A DNA stretch of 58,262 nt from Streptomyces sp. S.PNR 29. Its GTDB lineage: Bacteria; Actinomycetota; Actinomycetes; Streptomycetales; Streptomycetaceae. Within the stretch, counting starts at the first letter, position 1. The number at the start of each line of letters is the position of its first letter. This document shows positions 42,832-50,960 of the stretch, piece after piece. The stretch lies in the NCBI RefSeq assembly GCF_030386795.1, contig NZ_JANUQM010000001.1, forward strand, positions 1-58,262, in the 5' to 3' direction. The notes below the pieces were generated by a model. It was not told the origin of the DNA. It ran no database searches and saw only the letters and a list, made by a program, of their open reading frames with translations. The position numbers and the translations under genes were made by a program.

Positions 42832-44277
42832 GTGGGCCTGGGCCGCATCGGTCGGCTGCCGGCGCTGAGGCGGCCCCGGCTGGTCTCCCTGCGCACCACC
42901 TTCGCCGTGTCGTTCGCGGCCGTCACCGCCGCCGTCACCGTCCTCGTCGGCGTGCTGTCCTACAGCGCCGCCGCCCGGCTGGTCCGCGTGGACCAGGAGT
43001 CGGTGTTCGACCAGGTCGTACAGGACCTGCGCGAGGAGGTGCGGCAGCACCGGATGACGCCCGGCGACTTCTCCTCCTCCGCGCCGGGTCATGACATCGT
43101 GCGCCCGGCCCGCACGGACGTGCAGGTGCTCGGGGCGAACGGCAAGGTGTCCGACCCGGGCAGCCCGGGGCTGCCGGTCGCCGACGCCGACCGGAGGATC
43201 GCGACCGCCGTCAGGGCCGGGCGGATGATCGAGCACAAGGACGTCGGCGTGGGCAGCGACGTCTACCGCGTCGCGACCGTCTCCCTGGGCGGCGGCCGGG
43301 GCGCGGTGCAGGTCGCGCAGGAGTTCAGCGACACCGAGGACCTGCTGCGGACCCTGCAGCAGCGCACGCTGATCCTCATGGCCGCCGTCGTGACCGCCGC
43401 CGGTCTGTTCGGCTGGTGGCTGGCCCGGCGCATCACCCGCCGCCTGGTGATCCTCACCTCCGCCGCCGAGGACGTCGCCCGCACCCGCCGGCTCGGCATC
43501 CAGGTGCCGGTCGCCGGCAAGGACGAGGTGGGCCGCCTCGGCCGCGCCTTCGACCGCATGCTGGGCCGCCTCGCCCAGTCCGAGGAGGACCATCGCCGCC
43601 TGGTCCAGGACGCCGGCCATGAGCTCCGTACGCCGCTGACCTCCCTCCGTACGAACATCTCCTTGCTGCGCAGGATCGACGAGCTGTCCCCGGCCACCCG
43701 GGAGGACCTCGTGGCGGATCTGACGCAGGAGGCCCGCGAGCTGACCGACCTGGTCAACGAGCTGGTCGATCTCGCGGCCGGCCAGTCCGACGCCGAGCCT
43801 CCGCAACGGGTCGACCTCGCCGAGATCGCCGAGGACGTCGCGGGCCTGGCCCGGCGCCGCACCGGACGGGAGATCGTCGTCCGCGCGAGCGGCGACACCA
43901 CCACCGACGGCCGTCCGGGCATGCTGCAGCGGGCGGTGTCGAACCTGGTGGAGAACGCCGCGAAGTTCGACCGCACCGCGGGCGGGCCCATCGAGATCGA
44001 CATCACCGGGCCCGCGCGCCCCGGCACGGTTCGCGTCGAGGTCCGCGACCGCGGCCCCGGTATCGCCGACGGCGACCTGATCCGCGTCTTCGACCGCTTC
44101 TACCGCGCCGCCGACGCCCGCTCCCTGCCGGGGTCGGGTCTCGGCCTGTCCATCGTGCGGGAGGTGGCGCTCGCGCACGGCGGGGCGCCGTTCGCGCGCC
44201 GACGGGACGGGGGTGGCTCGGTGATCGGGTTCACGGTGGGCGGGGGGCCTGCCGAGAGCGGCCATGGAGACGCCTGA
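42832..44277 (+). CDS. sensor histidine kinase
   Basis: A 481-aa kinase. Membrane helix 1 (LRTTFAVSFAAVTAAVTVLVG) and helix 2 (TLILMAAVVTAAGLFGWWLA) flank a ~120-residue extracytoplasmic sensor region. HAMP follows, then the phosphoacceptor His in QDAGHELRTPLTSLRTN, N-box NLVENAAKF, G1 DRGPGI and G2 GSGLGLSIV. The GTG start follows the regulator stop directly (TGAGTG). The partner is the adjacent OmpR-type regulator. Confidence 0.93.
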   Translation: MGLGRIGRLPALRRPRLVSLRTTFAVSFAAVTAAVTVLVGVLSYSAAARLVRVDQESVFDQVVQDLREEVRQHRMTPGDFSSSAPGHDIVRPARTDVQVLGANGKVSDPGSPGLPVADADRRIATAVRAGRMIEHKDVGVGSDVYRVATVSLGGGRGAVQVAQEFSDTEDLLRTLQQRTLILMAAVVTAAGLFGWWLARRITRRLVILTSAAEDVARTRRLGIQVPVAGKDEVGRLGRAFDRMLGRLAQSEEDHRRLVQDAGHELRTPLTSLRTNISLLRRIDELSPATREDLVADLTQEARELTDLVNELVDLAAGQSDAEPPQRVDLAEIAEDVAGLARRRTGREIVVRASGDTTTDGRPGMLQRAVSNLVENAAKFDRTAGGPIEIDITGPARPGTVRVEVRDRGPGIADGDLIRVFDRFYRAADARSLPGSGLGLSIVREVALAHGGAPFARRRDGGGSVIGFTVGGGPAESGHGDA

Positions 44278-44861
44278 GGGACACCTCCTCTGGGCCGCCC
44301 GGATCCGCCCCGACGGCCGCCCCGGCTCCGGCGTGCGGACCGTTCGGCAGGGCGGCGCCATCGCTGCCGCGAGTCCCGCGCTGTCCGGGCGGGACCGGAG
44401 TGCGGTGGCGGGGGAGGAGGGGGACGCGGTCGCCCTCGTACGGGAGGTGCCGCGGGAGGTCGGGCCGGCGTACCGTCCCTTCGGGGCGGCCGGGCTGATC
44501 GACGCGCTGGTACGGCGGATCCCCGGGCCGGCGCCTGGTGGGCCGCCCTTCCTCTGGATGGAGACGCAGACCTCCCCCGGGCCCGTGCCGCCGGGTGTGG
44601 GCTGACTGGACGCCGATGCGGAGAGGAAGGCACAGGGGCTGTTCGCCCTGTGCTGTCCCTACTCGTACGGGTGGTGGTCCATCCGGCGGCGCGGGGCCGC
44701 GGGCCGGGGGCGGCGGTGTCCCGGTTCGTCGTGGACGCTCTCGTACGGGATCACGGGCGGGCCGCGCTGATGGTGGACGTCGGCAACGGGCCGGCGATCG
44801 CCGCGTACGAGCGGGCCGGGATGCGCGGTATGCCTTCGGGGCGGCTACGGCGGTTCGGTGA
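44264..44861 (+). pseudogene. degraded GNAT acetyltransferase gene
   Basis: The 5' part encodes a plausible N-terminal region (WAARIRPDGRPG ... YRPFGAAGLIDALVRRIPG) and hits TGA at 44605, where the frame otherwise continues LDADAERKAQGLF. A later segment in another frame encodes the acetyl-CoA-binding signature VVVHPAARGRGPGAAV and DVGNGPAIAAYERAGM. The middle of the protein (~70 residues) is missing. At least one nonsense change, one deletion and one frame change are needed to explain it. It overlaps the kinase 3' end by 14 nt. Confidence 0.65.
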
Positions 44862-44880
44862 GCGGGGTGCCGTGAGGGCT

Positions 44881-44925
44881 GACGGAGACCAGGGCGGGGC
44901 TCCCGGTCCCGCCCTGGTCTCCGTC
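44881..44925. terminator. terminator downstream of arsR-like gene
   Basis: An 18-bp perfect stem (44881-44898 with 44908-44925) and nine-base loop, ending 3 nt from the ArsR-family stop codon on the minus strand. Confidence 0.85.
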
Positions 44926-44928
44926 AGC

Positions 44929-45309
44929 TCACGGCGTGTCCGGCGTCCATGCCGCCACCAGGTCCAGGAGTCCCGGGAAGCGGGCGTTGAGGTCGGCGAC
45001 GCGGACGTGGCTGCGGCGCTCCAGGCCGTACTGGCGCTGGCGGGTGATGCCGGCCTCACGCAGGGCCTTGAAGTGGTGGGTGAGGGAGGACTTGGGGCGG
45101 TCCAGGCCGAACCAGCCGCAGGAGTGGTCGAACGACTCCGACTCCAGGAGGAGTTTGCGCACGATCCGCAGCCGCAGCGGGTCGCTCAGCGCCCCCAGCA
45201 CCGTCTCCAGCCGCAGGTCCTCGACCGCCGGCTCGGGCAGCGGTTCCGGCAGGCCCTCCGGCTCCGGCAACACCTTGATGACCGGCACCTCTTGAGCCGT
45301 CGAAGACAT
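44929..45309 (-). CDS. ArsR-family transcriptional regulator
   Basis: A 126-aa winged-helix repressor. ETVLGALSDPLRLRIVRKLLL and the DNA-recognition helix RPKSSLTHHFKALREAGI followed by a wing (ERRSHVRVADL) define the fold. The N-terminal 30 residues are Pro/Glu rich. No clear metal-binding cysteine pair is seen apart from one Cys before the recognition helix. GGGAG precedes the ATG. It diverges from an MFS exporter, with palindromes between them that it probably binds. Confidence 0.88.
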   Translation of the reverse strand: MSSTAQEVPVIKVLPEPEGLPEPLPEPAVEDLRLETVLGALSDPLRLRIVRKLLLESESFDHSCGWFGLDRPKSSLTHHFKALREAGITRQRQYGLERRSHVRVADLNARFPGLLDLVAAWTPDTP

Positions 45310-45337
45310 AGGCAGCTCCCTATAACCCGAATCCTAT

Positions 45338-45383
45338 GTACGAGTTCAATCGTACTGCATGCTAAGTTCGAATGGACTCGTAC
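45338..45383. promoter_or_regulatory. operator cluster between arsR-like and MFS genes
   Basis: GTACGA-N6-TCGTAC (45338-45355) is a perfect 6-bp-armed palindrome. A further half-site ACTCGTAC (45376-45383) is the inverse of GTACGAGT (45338-45345), so three GTACGA-type half-sites span the divergent promoters. ArsR-family binding sites are of this kind. Confidence 0.6.
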
Positions 45384-45406
45384 TGAGCTTGCCGGAGGGA
45401 GCACCC

Positions 45407-46684
45407 ATGTCGGAGAGTCGGACCATGTCCGCCGAGGCGGTGGACGAACAGCAAGGCGCCGCGGCCCCCGTGGCCCACGAACAGCCGGAGCGGACCGCGG
45501 CCCGCACACCCACCTGGTGGGTGTGGCTGGCGGCATGGCCGGTCACCGCCGTCTTCGTCCTGTCCAACGCGGCGACGCCGCTCTACGTGCTGTGGCAGCG
45601 CGACATCGGGTTCTCCAAGGGCACCCTGACCGTCGTCTTCGCGCTCTACATCGTCGGCCTGCTCGGCTCGCTGCTCGTCTCGGGTGTCGTCTCCGACCGG
45701 CTGGGACGCAAACCCGTGCTGCTGCCCGCCCTGGCCCTCGGCCTGGCCGCCTGCGTGATCTTCGCGACGGCCACGACGGTGGCCGCGCTGATCGTCGCCC
45801 GGCTGTTCACCGGGATCGCTGTCGGCGCCGTCGTCTCCGCCGGCATGGCCGCCGTGACGGACGTGGCGGGCCCTGAGCGCAAGCGGCTGGCCGCGCTGCT
45901 GGCCTCGTGCGCGATGGTCTTCGGCGCCGGGCTGGGGCCGCTGCTCGCCGGGCTGCTGTCCGAGACGCTTCCCGCGCCCACCGTCACCGTCTTCGTCGTC
46001 GAGGCGGTCCTGCTGGCCACGGCGGTCCTCGCCGTCCTGCGCATGCCCGTACGCCGCCCCGCCGCGCCCGCCAAGGGCGCCTGGGTGCGGGTGCCCGGCG
46101 TACCGCAGGGCAACGGCATCCATCTCACGCTGGGCATCGCGGTGTTCGCGCCCGGCATCACCGCCACGTCCTTCGTGCTGTCGCTCGGCCCGACGCTGCT
46201 GACCGAACTGCTCGGCACCACCAGCCGGATCGTCTCCGGGGCCATGGCGTTCGCGATGTTCATCGCCGCCACCGGTGTCCAGTTCGCCGTGCAGAAGCTG
46301 CGCCGGCGCACCATCCTGACCGCCGGTGCGATCAGCACCACGTTCAGCATGGCCGCGCTGATCGCCGCCGTGCACGCCTCGTCGGTTCCTCTGCTCGTCG
46401 CCTCCGCCCTGCTGGCCGGGGCCGGCCAGGGCATGGGACAGCTCGGCGGCCTCTCCCTGCTCAACTCGACCGTCCCGCCGCAGCGGCTCGCCGAGGCCAA
46501 CGCCGCGCTGAACGTGGGCGGTTACATTCCGGCGGGGCTCCTGCCGGTGTCCACGGGGTACCTCATGGACGCGGTGGGACTGCCCACCGGGGCGACCATC
46601 TTCGGCACCGTCCTGATGGGGCTGGCCGTCGTCGGCGGACTCGTGGTGCTCGCCGGTCACCGCCGGGTGTCCGAGCCGGCGTGA
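45407..46684 (+). CDS. MFS exporter
   Basis: A 425-aa major facilitator protein with 12 predicted helices. DRLGRKPVLLPALALG is the loop 2-3 signature and FTGIAVGAVVSAGMAAV lies in helix 4. The N-terminal ~35 residues are hydrophilic. GGAGGG lies 6 nt before the ATG at 45407. It is divergent from the ArsR-family gene and probably induced when that repressor releases; the substrate is unknown. Confidence 0.88.
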   Translation: MSESRTMSAEAVDEQQGAAAPVAHEQPERTAARTPTWWVWLAAWPVTAVFVLSNAATPLYVLWQRDIGFSKGTLTVVFALYIVGLLGSLLVSGVVSDRLGRKPVLLPALALGLAACVIFATATTVAALIVARLFTGIAVGAVVSAGMAAVTDVAGPERKRLAALLASCAMVFGAGLGPLLAGLLSETLPAPTVTVFVVEAVLLATAVLAVLRMPVRRPAAPAKGAWVRVPGVPQGNGIHLTLGIAVFAPGITATSFVLSLGPTLLTELLGTTSRIVSGAMAFAMFIAATGVQFAVQKLRRRTILTAGAISTTFSMAALIAAVHASSVPLLVASALLAGAGQGMGQLGGLSLLNSTVPPQRLAEANAALNVGGYIPAGLLPVSTGYLMDAVGLPTGATIFGTVLMGLAVVGGLVVLAGHRRVSEPA

Positions 46685-47059
46685 GCGTGCGGCGCGTGTG
46701 CCGTTCCCCTGTGCGACTGCGTGGCGGCGCTCTCCGGTTTCGGCCGAGGAGCGTCGCCGCGCGCGTCGCGCCTGCGGGTGGGGGTGGGCCGGGGCCGCGC
46801 CGGGGGGTGTCCGTCCTCGGTCCGGCGGGGCTGTCTCCTACGGAGGTGGAGGGTGATGGACGCCGGCCGCTGCGGGCGGACACCCCCCGGCACGGCCCCT
46901 TCTCGCCGTGGGCGGGTGCGGGTGGGTGGGGGTACGCGCCAATCCGCGTAGCTGCGGGCGGTCCCCCGAGGCGGCGCGGGGCGGGCCCCGGAGACGGAGG
47001 CGGGCCCTTCGCGCCGGGGGCCGGCGCGGGCGGGAGTATCCGGTGTGGAGCGACGTGCC
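46685..47059. repeat. non-coding gap with a long imperfect inverted repeat
   Basis: No gene is supportable in this 375-nt convergent gap. It holds a 23-bp inverted repeat with one mismatch: left arm 46791-46813 (GGGGCCGCGCCGGGGGGTGT then CCG), right arm 46877-46899, separated by a 63-nt spacer. The mismatch is a G-U pair on one strand. It could be a large bidirectional terminator or the remains of a small inverted-repeat element. Confidence 0.6.
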
Positions 47060-47713
47060 TCAGTGTGCGCGGATGGCGTGGAAGAGCAACTCGCTCGTCT
47101 CCGCCCAGCGCTCCACGACGTCGGCCCTTCCCCGCAGTACGTCCGAGATGTGCTGTGCCCCGAAGAACGCGGCTACCAGTGAGCGTGCCGCCGCCTCGGG
47201 CGAGACGCCCGCCCGCAGCTCGCCCTCCTCCCGTGCCGCGACGAGCAGGGAGGCCAGGAGTTCGGTCCAGTCGACGTACGGGGTCGGCAGTTCGGCGTCG
47301 ATGTGCGGACGCTCTATCTGCAGACGTGCGCCCGCCTGTACGACGATGTCGTCCCGGAACGCCGTCGCCGTACGCGCCAGCAGTTGCTCCGCGGTCCTCA
47401 GTGGTCCGAAGCCCTCCGCCAGAACCTCCTCGAGGAGCTGTGGCCACCGGGCGTAGTGCTCCTCCACCACCGCCACGGCGAGCGCTTCCTTGGACGGGTA
47501 GTGGAAGTAGACCGCCCCCTTGGTCATGTTCATGCGGTCAGCCACGTCCTTCACCGACGTGTGGCGGAAACCCTGCTCGGCGAACAGCTCGGACGCCGCG
47601 GTCAGCACCAGCAGCCGGGTGCGCGCGGACCGCTCCTGCTTGGGATCCGGTCCTCTCCTGGTGACGAACTTCTTCGGGGTGAACGCGGCGATGGCTGGCT
47701 GCGACTCGGACAT
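47060..47713 (-). CDS. TetR family, gamma-butyrolactone-receptor-like repressor
   Basis: A 217-aa TetR protein. The N-terminal HTH (RTRLLVLTAASELFAEQGFRHTSVKDVADRMNMTKGAVYFHYPSKEALAVAVVEEHY) matches ScbR/ArpA/MmfR-type hormone receptors, including the TKGAVYFHY recognition helix. The ligand domain follows (APYVDW-like and SLVAAFFGAQHISDVL segments). I chose MSESQPAIAAF at 47713, which has AGGA upstream. It diverges from the afsA-like operon, with a perfect palindrome between them, as in scbR-scbA and mmfR-mmfL. It should repress the operon until the hormone binds. Confidence 0.86.
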   Translation of the reverse strand: MSESQPAIAAFTPKKFVTRRGPDPKQERSARTRLLVLTAASELFAEQGFRHTSVKDVADRMNMTKGAVYFHYPSKEALAVAVVEEHYARWPQLLEEVLAEGFGPLRTAEQLLARTATAFRDDIVVQAGARLQIERPHIDAELPTPYVDWTELLASLLVAAREEGELRAGVSPEAAARSLVAAFFGAQHISDVLRGRADVVERWAETSELLFHAIRAH

Positions 47714-47820
47714 GCTCGGTTCCTCTGGGTACGGCGGCCTCGGCCGGCGCGGGCGGGACTGTTCGGCCGGGACAGGCGGAATCATTCCGGCCGCATTGGC
47801 TCAAAACAATCCTCGGCACG

Positions 47821-47843
47821 ATACCTTCTGGAAGGTATCTTTT
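47821..47843. promoter_or_regulatory. ARE-type operator 1 between tetR and afsA-like genes
   Basis: GATACCTTCTGGAAGGTATC at 47820-47839 has perfect 9-bp arms around TG and is followed by TTTT. It resembles autoregulatory elements bound by butyrolactone/furan receptors. It is ~107 nt from the TetR start and ~80 nt from the AfsA start. The same 23-bp pattern recurs at 50907 and 51598. Confidence 0.75.
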
Positions 47844-47921
47844 CTCGCGTCGCTTCCCGTGAACGACGGGACCATAGCGGGCTCACTCCCGCTTCCGCGA
47901 CCCGGAAAGGGAACAGAGAAC

Positions 47922-48926
47922 TTGCACTTCGTACCGTCCCCCGCTGCTCCGCCGGACCTCGAAACCCTGCGACCCCCGTGCGGCGAACTCCGCTCGGACC
48001 GGCGCGTTCCGCGCGAGACCGTGCACAAGTCCGCCACCGCGGAAGTGCTGCTGACCGACGCGAAGCACCTGGGCGGCGACCGGTTCGCCGTGGCGGCCCG
48101 GTGGCACCGGGACCATTTCATCGGCCCTCTCGACGGACGGTCCTTCGACCCCGTGCTGCTGGCCGAGACGGCACGGCAGGCGGCCATTCACGTGTCCCAC
48201 CGCTTCCTCGGCATCCCCTTCGAGCAGCCCTTCGTCCTCGGCGAGATCGCTGCCCAGCTGGACGGGGCGCTGCCGCCCCTGCGCGACGCGGTGCTGGACG
48301 TGCGGTGCCGGCGCACCGCCGGGCATCCTCGCCGCGCCTGCCTGGAACTGAACGCGAGGGTGTGGGCGGAGGGCCGGCCCGTCGGGCGCGCACGCGTGCG
48401 CTGGGAGGCCATGGAGCCACGCCGGTACGCGGTGCTCCGCAAGCGGGGCGCGGCGCAGCCGCCCGCGGGGGCCGGGGCGGCGGACGCGGATGCCGTTCCC
48501 CTGCCTCCGGCCCGGGCGGGGCTGCGGCTCGACCGGGACGTGCTCGTCGCCGCCGACGCGGGGCGGCCCGACCGGTGGTGGCTGCGACTGGATCCCGGCC
48601 ACCCCGTCCTGTTCGACCACCCGTCGGACCACATCCCGGGCATGGCCCTCGTGGAGGCCTTCCGCCAGGCGTCCGGCGCCGCGGCGGTCGCCGGCGGCAC
48701 CATCCGCCCCGAGTCCGTGCGGGACGTCGCCGCGCTCGCCGTCGAGTTCACCTCGTTCGGCGAGCACGACCTGCCGGTGGCCGTCTCGGCCGAGTCCGCC
48801 GAAGCCCACGAGGGGGCTGCCGCCTTCCAGCTGGCCGCCACACAGGGGGACCGCGCGCTCGCCCGTGCACGCGTACGGTGGGCGGCGCCCGAGCGCACCG
48901 GCTGCCGTACGGGGGCCGCGTGCTGA
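47922..48926 (+). CDS. AfsA/MmfL-type signalling-molecule synthase
   Basis: A 334-aa protein with two hotdog-type AfsA repeats: the first around RWHRDHFIGPLDGRSFDPVLLAETARQ, the second around FDHPSDHIPGMALVEAFRQAS. AfsA proteins join dihydroxyacetone phosphate to a beta-ketoacyl carrier, the first step to gamma-butyrolactones, butenolides or methylenomycin-type furans. The TTG at 47922 fits AAAGGGAA upstream; no ATG or GTG fits. Its stop overlaps the next gene by 7 nt, so the operon is translationally coupled. It diverges from a receptor-type TetR gene. Confidence 0.88.
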   Translation: MHFVPSPAAPPDLETLRPPCGELRSDRRVPRETVHKSATAEVLLTDAKHLGGDRFAVAARWHRDHFIGPLDGRSFDPVLLAETARQAAIHVSHRFLGIPFEQPFVLGEIAAQLDGALPPLRDAVLDVRCRRTAGHPRRACLELNARVWAEGRPVGRARVRWEAMEPRRYAVLRKRGAAQPPAGAGAADADAVPLPPARAGLRLDRDVLVAADAGRPDRWWLRLDPGHPVLFDHPSDHIPGMALVEAFRQASGAAAVAGGTIRPESVRDVAALAVEFTSFGEHDLPVAVSAESAEAHEGAAAFQLAATQGDRALARARVRWAAPERTGCRTGAAC

Positions 48927-50050
48927 CCGGGGAGCGGACGCGCCCGGCACGGCGCACATCGGTCCGCGGCCTGTCGGCCCTGACGGAGACCGCCCGCCGG
49001 GACGCCGCCGTCGCCGAGGCGCGGCGCGCGCTCACCGCCGATGTCGCCGGTGCGCTGACCCGCGCGGGCTTTCCGCGCCACTTCGTGCCACGCCGACAGG
49101 GCGGCGGCGCGGGGGAGTTCGCTCCCCTCGTGGCCGGCGCGGCGGCCGTCGGGGAAGCCTGCGCGTCCACGGCCTGGTGCGCCGCGCTGTTCGCCGCGCA
49201 CGGTCGGCTGGCCGCCTATCTCCCGCCCGAGGGACAGCACGAGCTGTGGGCCGAGGGCCCGGACGTCCGGATCGCCGCCGCGGTCGTACCGCCCCAGGGC
49301 GACGCGGTGGCGGTCGACGGCGGATGGCGCCTCGACGGCGAGTGGCGGCCGGCCAGCGGGGTCGACCACGCGGACTGGATCCTGCTCGCCTCGTGGACGC
49401 ACCGGGACGGAGAACCGGAGCACCGCGTCTTCGCCGTTCCCCGGTCGGCGGTGACCGTGGTGGACACCTGGCACTCCTCGGGGCTGCGGGGCACCGGCAG
49501 CAACACGGTGCGGTGCGAGGGGGTGGTGGTGCCGGAGCACCGGACGTACACGCTGGACGCGCTGCTGCGCCCGCAGTCCGGTGCCGCCCGGTGCCACGCC
49601 GTGCCGTATCCGATGGTCGCCGCGCTGATCTTCGCCGCTCCGCTGCTCGGCGTCGCCCGTGGCGCCCTGCGCGCCTGGACCGGCGAACGCGTCGCGGCGA
49701 AGCACCCGCATCCGGCGACGCACACCGTGCTGGCCCAGGCCTCGGCGCGGATCCACAGCGCCGGTCTGCTCCTCGACGGCGCGGCCGAGCGCGCCGACCG
49801 GGGCGAGATCACGCCGCTCTCGGTGGCCGAGAACCGCCGGGACGCCACCACCGCGGCCACACTGTGCCGCGAGGCGGTCGACGCCCTGTTCCACGCGTCC
49901 GGCCTGCGGGCCCAGTCCCCGGACAACACCGTGCAGCGTGCCTGGCGGGACGCCACGGCCATCGCGGGTCACGCCGCCCTGGACGCCGACGCCGCGGCCC
50001 GGGCGTACGCGGAAGCGGTGCTGTTCCCGGCGGACGGCCACGGGGCATGA
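48920..50050 (+). CDS. flavin-dependent oxidoreductase, acyl-CoA dehydrogenase-like/ActVA-ORF5-like (MmfH-like position)
   Basis: A 376-aa flavoenzyme of the acyl-CoA-dehydrogenase-fold monooxygenase group. LTRAGFPRHFVPRRQGGGAGEF and AVGEACASTAWCAALFAAHG in the N-terminal helical domain are followed by DGEWRPASGVDHADWILL and TWHSSGLRGTGSNTVRCEGVVVPEH in the beta domain. The C-terminal helices end QRAWRDATAIAGHAALD. Relatives hydroxylate aromatic polyketides with FMNH2. Here it sits between an AfsA gene and a phosphatase gene, where mmfH lies in methylenomycin-furan operons, so a role in hormone maturation is likely. GTG start inside the afsA 3' end. Confidence 0.82.
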   Translation: MLTGERTRPARRTSVRGLSALTETARRDAAVAEARRALTADVAGALTRAGFPRHFVPRRQGGGAGEFAPLVAGAAAVGEACASTAWCAALFAAHGRLAAYLPPEGQHELWAEGPDVRIAAAVVPPQGDAVAVDGGWRLDGEWRPASGVDHADWILLASWTHRDGEPEHRVFAVPRSAVTVVDTWHSSGLRGTGSNTVRCEGVVVPEHRTYTLDALLRPQSGAARCHAVPYPMVAALIFAAPLLGVARGALRAWTGERVAAKHPHPATHTVLAQASARIHSAGLLLDGAAERADRGEITPLSVAENRRDATTAATLCREAVDALFHASGLRAQSPDNTVQRAWRDATAIAGHAALDADAAARAYAEAVLFPADGHGA

Positions 50051-50877
50051 CCGGGACGGCCCCCGTTCCGGTCGCGTTCTTCGACGTCGACGAGACCCTC
50101 ATCGCCGCGAAGAGCATGCTTGCCTTCTGGGACTTCTGGTCGGCTTCGCCGGAGGCCCGCCGGATCCCCGCGCACCCATCCGAACCGGGGGAGGGGCCGG
50201 CGAAGGGCCTGGAGACCGCGCACCGGGCCGGGCGGCCGGCACCGGCGACGGCCGCGGGCCCCGCCCTGGACGGTGGTGGCGTACCGGCCGACCGGTCCGT
50301 GCTGAACCGGGAGTACTACCGCCGGTTCACGGGCGTGCCGCTCGCCGATCTGCGGGCCGTCGCGCGCCGCTGGTACGACGCGTACCGCACGGGTGGGCGG
50401 GCGTTCCTGACCGCCGGGCTCGGCGCCCTCGCACGGCACCGGGCGCTCGGGCACGAGGTGGTGCTGGTCTCCGGCTCCCTGCGCCCCGTCCTGGACGCAG
50501 TGGCCGCGGACCTCGGCGCCACCGCCGTGCGGTGCGCCGAACAGGCCGTCACGCCGGACGGGTTGCTGACCGGTGAGATCGACCGCCCCATGATCGGGCG
50601 GGCCAAGGCCGACGCGGTCGAGGCCTTCCTCGCGGAGCGCGGGGCACACGGCCCGGACTGTCACGCGTACGGCGACCACGACAGCGACCTGCCCATGCTC
50701 CGCTCGGTCGGGCACCCGGTCGTGGTGGGCGGCTCGCCCGCGCTGCTGCGCGAGGCGACCCGGCTGGGCTGGCCGGTCCTCCCCGCGCACCGCGGCCCCC
50801 ACCCGTCGCTCGCGGCCGGCCGACGACCCCGTCCCGCCCCAGGCAGGGGGCATGATCCGGCCGGAAGAGAGCGGTGA
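50047..50877 (+). CDS. HAD-IB phosphatase (MmfP-like position)
   Basis: A 276-aa HAD-IB phosphatase. Motif I is AFFDVDETLIAAKS (Asp13 and Asp15), motif II LVSGSLRPVLDAV, motif III/IV lysine in GRAKADAVEAF and acids in AYGDHDSDLPML. HAD-IB members remove phosphate from serine or small alcohol phosphates. The ATG overlaps the flavoenzyme stop (ATGA). Third in the AfsA operon, it probably dephosphorylates the AfsA-derived intermediate, as proposed for MmfP. Similar HAD-IB gene at 10458-11399 is not closely alike outside the motifs. Confidence 0.85.
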   Translation: MTGTAPVPVAFFDVDETLIAAKSMLAFWDFWSASPEARRIPAHPSEPGEGPAKGLETAHRAGRPAPATAAGPALDGGGVPADRSVLNREYYRRFTGVPLADLRAVARRWYDAYRTGGRAFLTAGLGALARHRALGHEVVLVSGSLRPVLDAVAADLGATAVRCAEQAVTPDGLLTGEIDRPMIGRAKADAVEAFLAERGAHGPDCHAYGDHDSDLPMLRSVGHPVVVGGSPALLREATRLGWPVLPAHRGPHPSLAAGRRPRPAPGRGHDPAGRER

Positions 50878-50906
50878 TGTACGGCCGACTTTCCCCTCCT
50901 CGGAGC

Positions 50907-50929
50907 AATCCTTCCCAAGGGTATGTTTG
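50907..50929 (+). promoter_or_regulatory. ARE-type operator 2 upstream of second TetR gene
   Basis: AATCCTTCCCAAGGGTATG then TTTG aligns without gaps to operator 1 (15 of 23 identical), with inverted ATnCCTT/AAGGGTAT arms. It lies ~32 nt upstream of the TetR ATG at 50961. It implies the second regulator is under the same hormone receptor or autoregulates. Confidence 0.65.
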
Positions 50930-50960
50930 TGCTCTCGATCAAGACCGGAGGGCACCCCGC

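Noticed and set aside
47303..48919. Long in-frame extension of the flavoenzyme upstream across tetR and afsA
   Set aside because: The extension is an out-of-frame shadow rich in Arg/Pro/Gly; the enzyme fold begins at 48920.
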